Below the pieces are notes generated by a model. The model saw only the letters and a list, made by a program, of their open reading frames with translations, was not told the origin of the DNA and searched no databases. A program made the position numbers and the translations under genes. This document shows positions 15,938-16,035 of a stretch of DNA of 16,035 bases, one piece after another. Position 1 is the stretch's first letter, and each line of letters starts with the position of its first letter. Source of the stretch: Bacillota bacterium (GTDB lineage: Bacteria; Bacillota; Clostridia; Lachnospirales; Lachnospiraceae); contig JAEWEO010000273.1 in assembly GCA_023389295.1 (NCBI GenBank), positions 1 through 16,035 on the forward strand. The letters run 5' to 3'.

Positions 15938-16035
15938 ATGATTAATTTAAAAGCAAATCCGTTTTACTTATCCGATGAGGATATTTTGTGGGTGGAAGAG
16001 ACAAAAGCAAGCTTAACGTTAGATGAAAAATTAGG
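15938..16035 (+). CDS. GH3 glycosidase, second paralogue, 5' end only
   Basis: The gene is cut by the window edge after about 32 codons. The visible N-terminus, MINLKANPFYLSDEDILWVE followed by ETKASLTLDEKLG, matches the N-terminus of the GH3 at 13306 (MVNLKEKPFYLNENEIKWVD, then MTLEEKIGQ) residue for residue over most of its length. It is therefore almost certainly a tandem paralogue of the NagZ-like enzyme. GGAG (15925-15928) lies nine bases before ATG 15938; in-frame ATG 15932 is too close to it. The gap from the HAD stop codon is about 20 bp, so it belongs to the same transcript. The catalytic residues lie outside the window. Confidence 0.82.
   Translation, partial: MINLKANPFYLSDEDILWVEETKASLTLDEKL

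Overview
The window looks like the chromosome of a low-GC Gram-positive anaerobe of the Lachnospiraceae/Clostridium type, possibly a plant-fibre degrader. This is an inference from the AT-rich composition, strong AGGAG-type ribosome binding sites, lipoprotein-style substrate-binding protein, AraC regulator style and density of glycoside hydrolases. No marker gene fixes the species.

Layout. (1) Bases 1-71 are the 3' end of a group II intron (domains V and VI, with a visible bulged branch-point A). Its 3' exon is almost directly a strong Rho-independent terminator (75-114). (2) Bases 189-6666 hold three co-directional glycoside hydrolases: GH3 (754 aa), GH43 (483 aa) and GH2 (810 aa). None has a signal peptide, so they probably trim imported oligosaccharides in the cytoplasm. 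The GH3 stop codon, the GH3-GH43 gap and the GH43 translation start all lie in a degenerate tandem repeat with a period of about 35 bp. (3) A leftward AraC-family regulator (6804-8093) is divergent from (4) a rightward sugar ABC transporter of the ribose/galactose (CUT2-like) type: a double ATPase, permease A, a lipoprotein binding protein and permease B. Hairpins between the binding protein and permease B, and after permease B, probably set subunit dosage. (5) From 13306 to the window edge there is a tight cluster of GH3 (NagZ-like), a HAD-family phosphohydrolase, and the start of a second GH3 paralogous to the first.

Working model (inference): the AraC protein senses a sugar and controls the transporter. 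Imported glycosides are cut in the cytoplasm by the NagZ-like GH3 pair, and the HAD enzyme acts on a phosphorylated product. The His/Asp acid/base dyad in the GH3 raises the possibility that it is a phosphorylase releasing sugar 1-phosphate, which would explain a phosphatase or mutase embedded between the two GH3 genes. The least ordinary items are this GH3-HAD-GH3 module, the repeat across the GH3/GH43 junction, and the strongly asymmetric ATPase.
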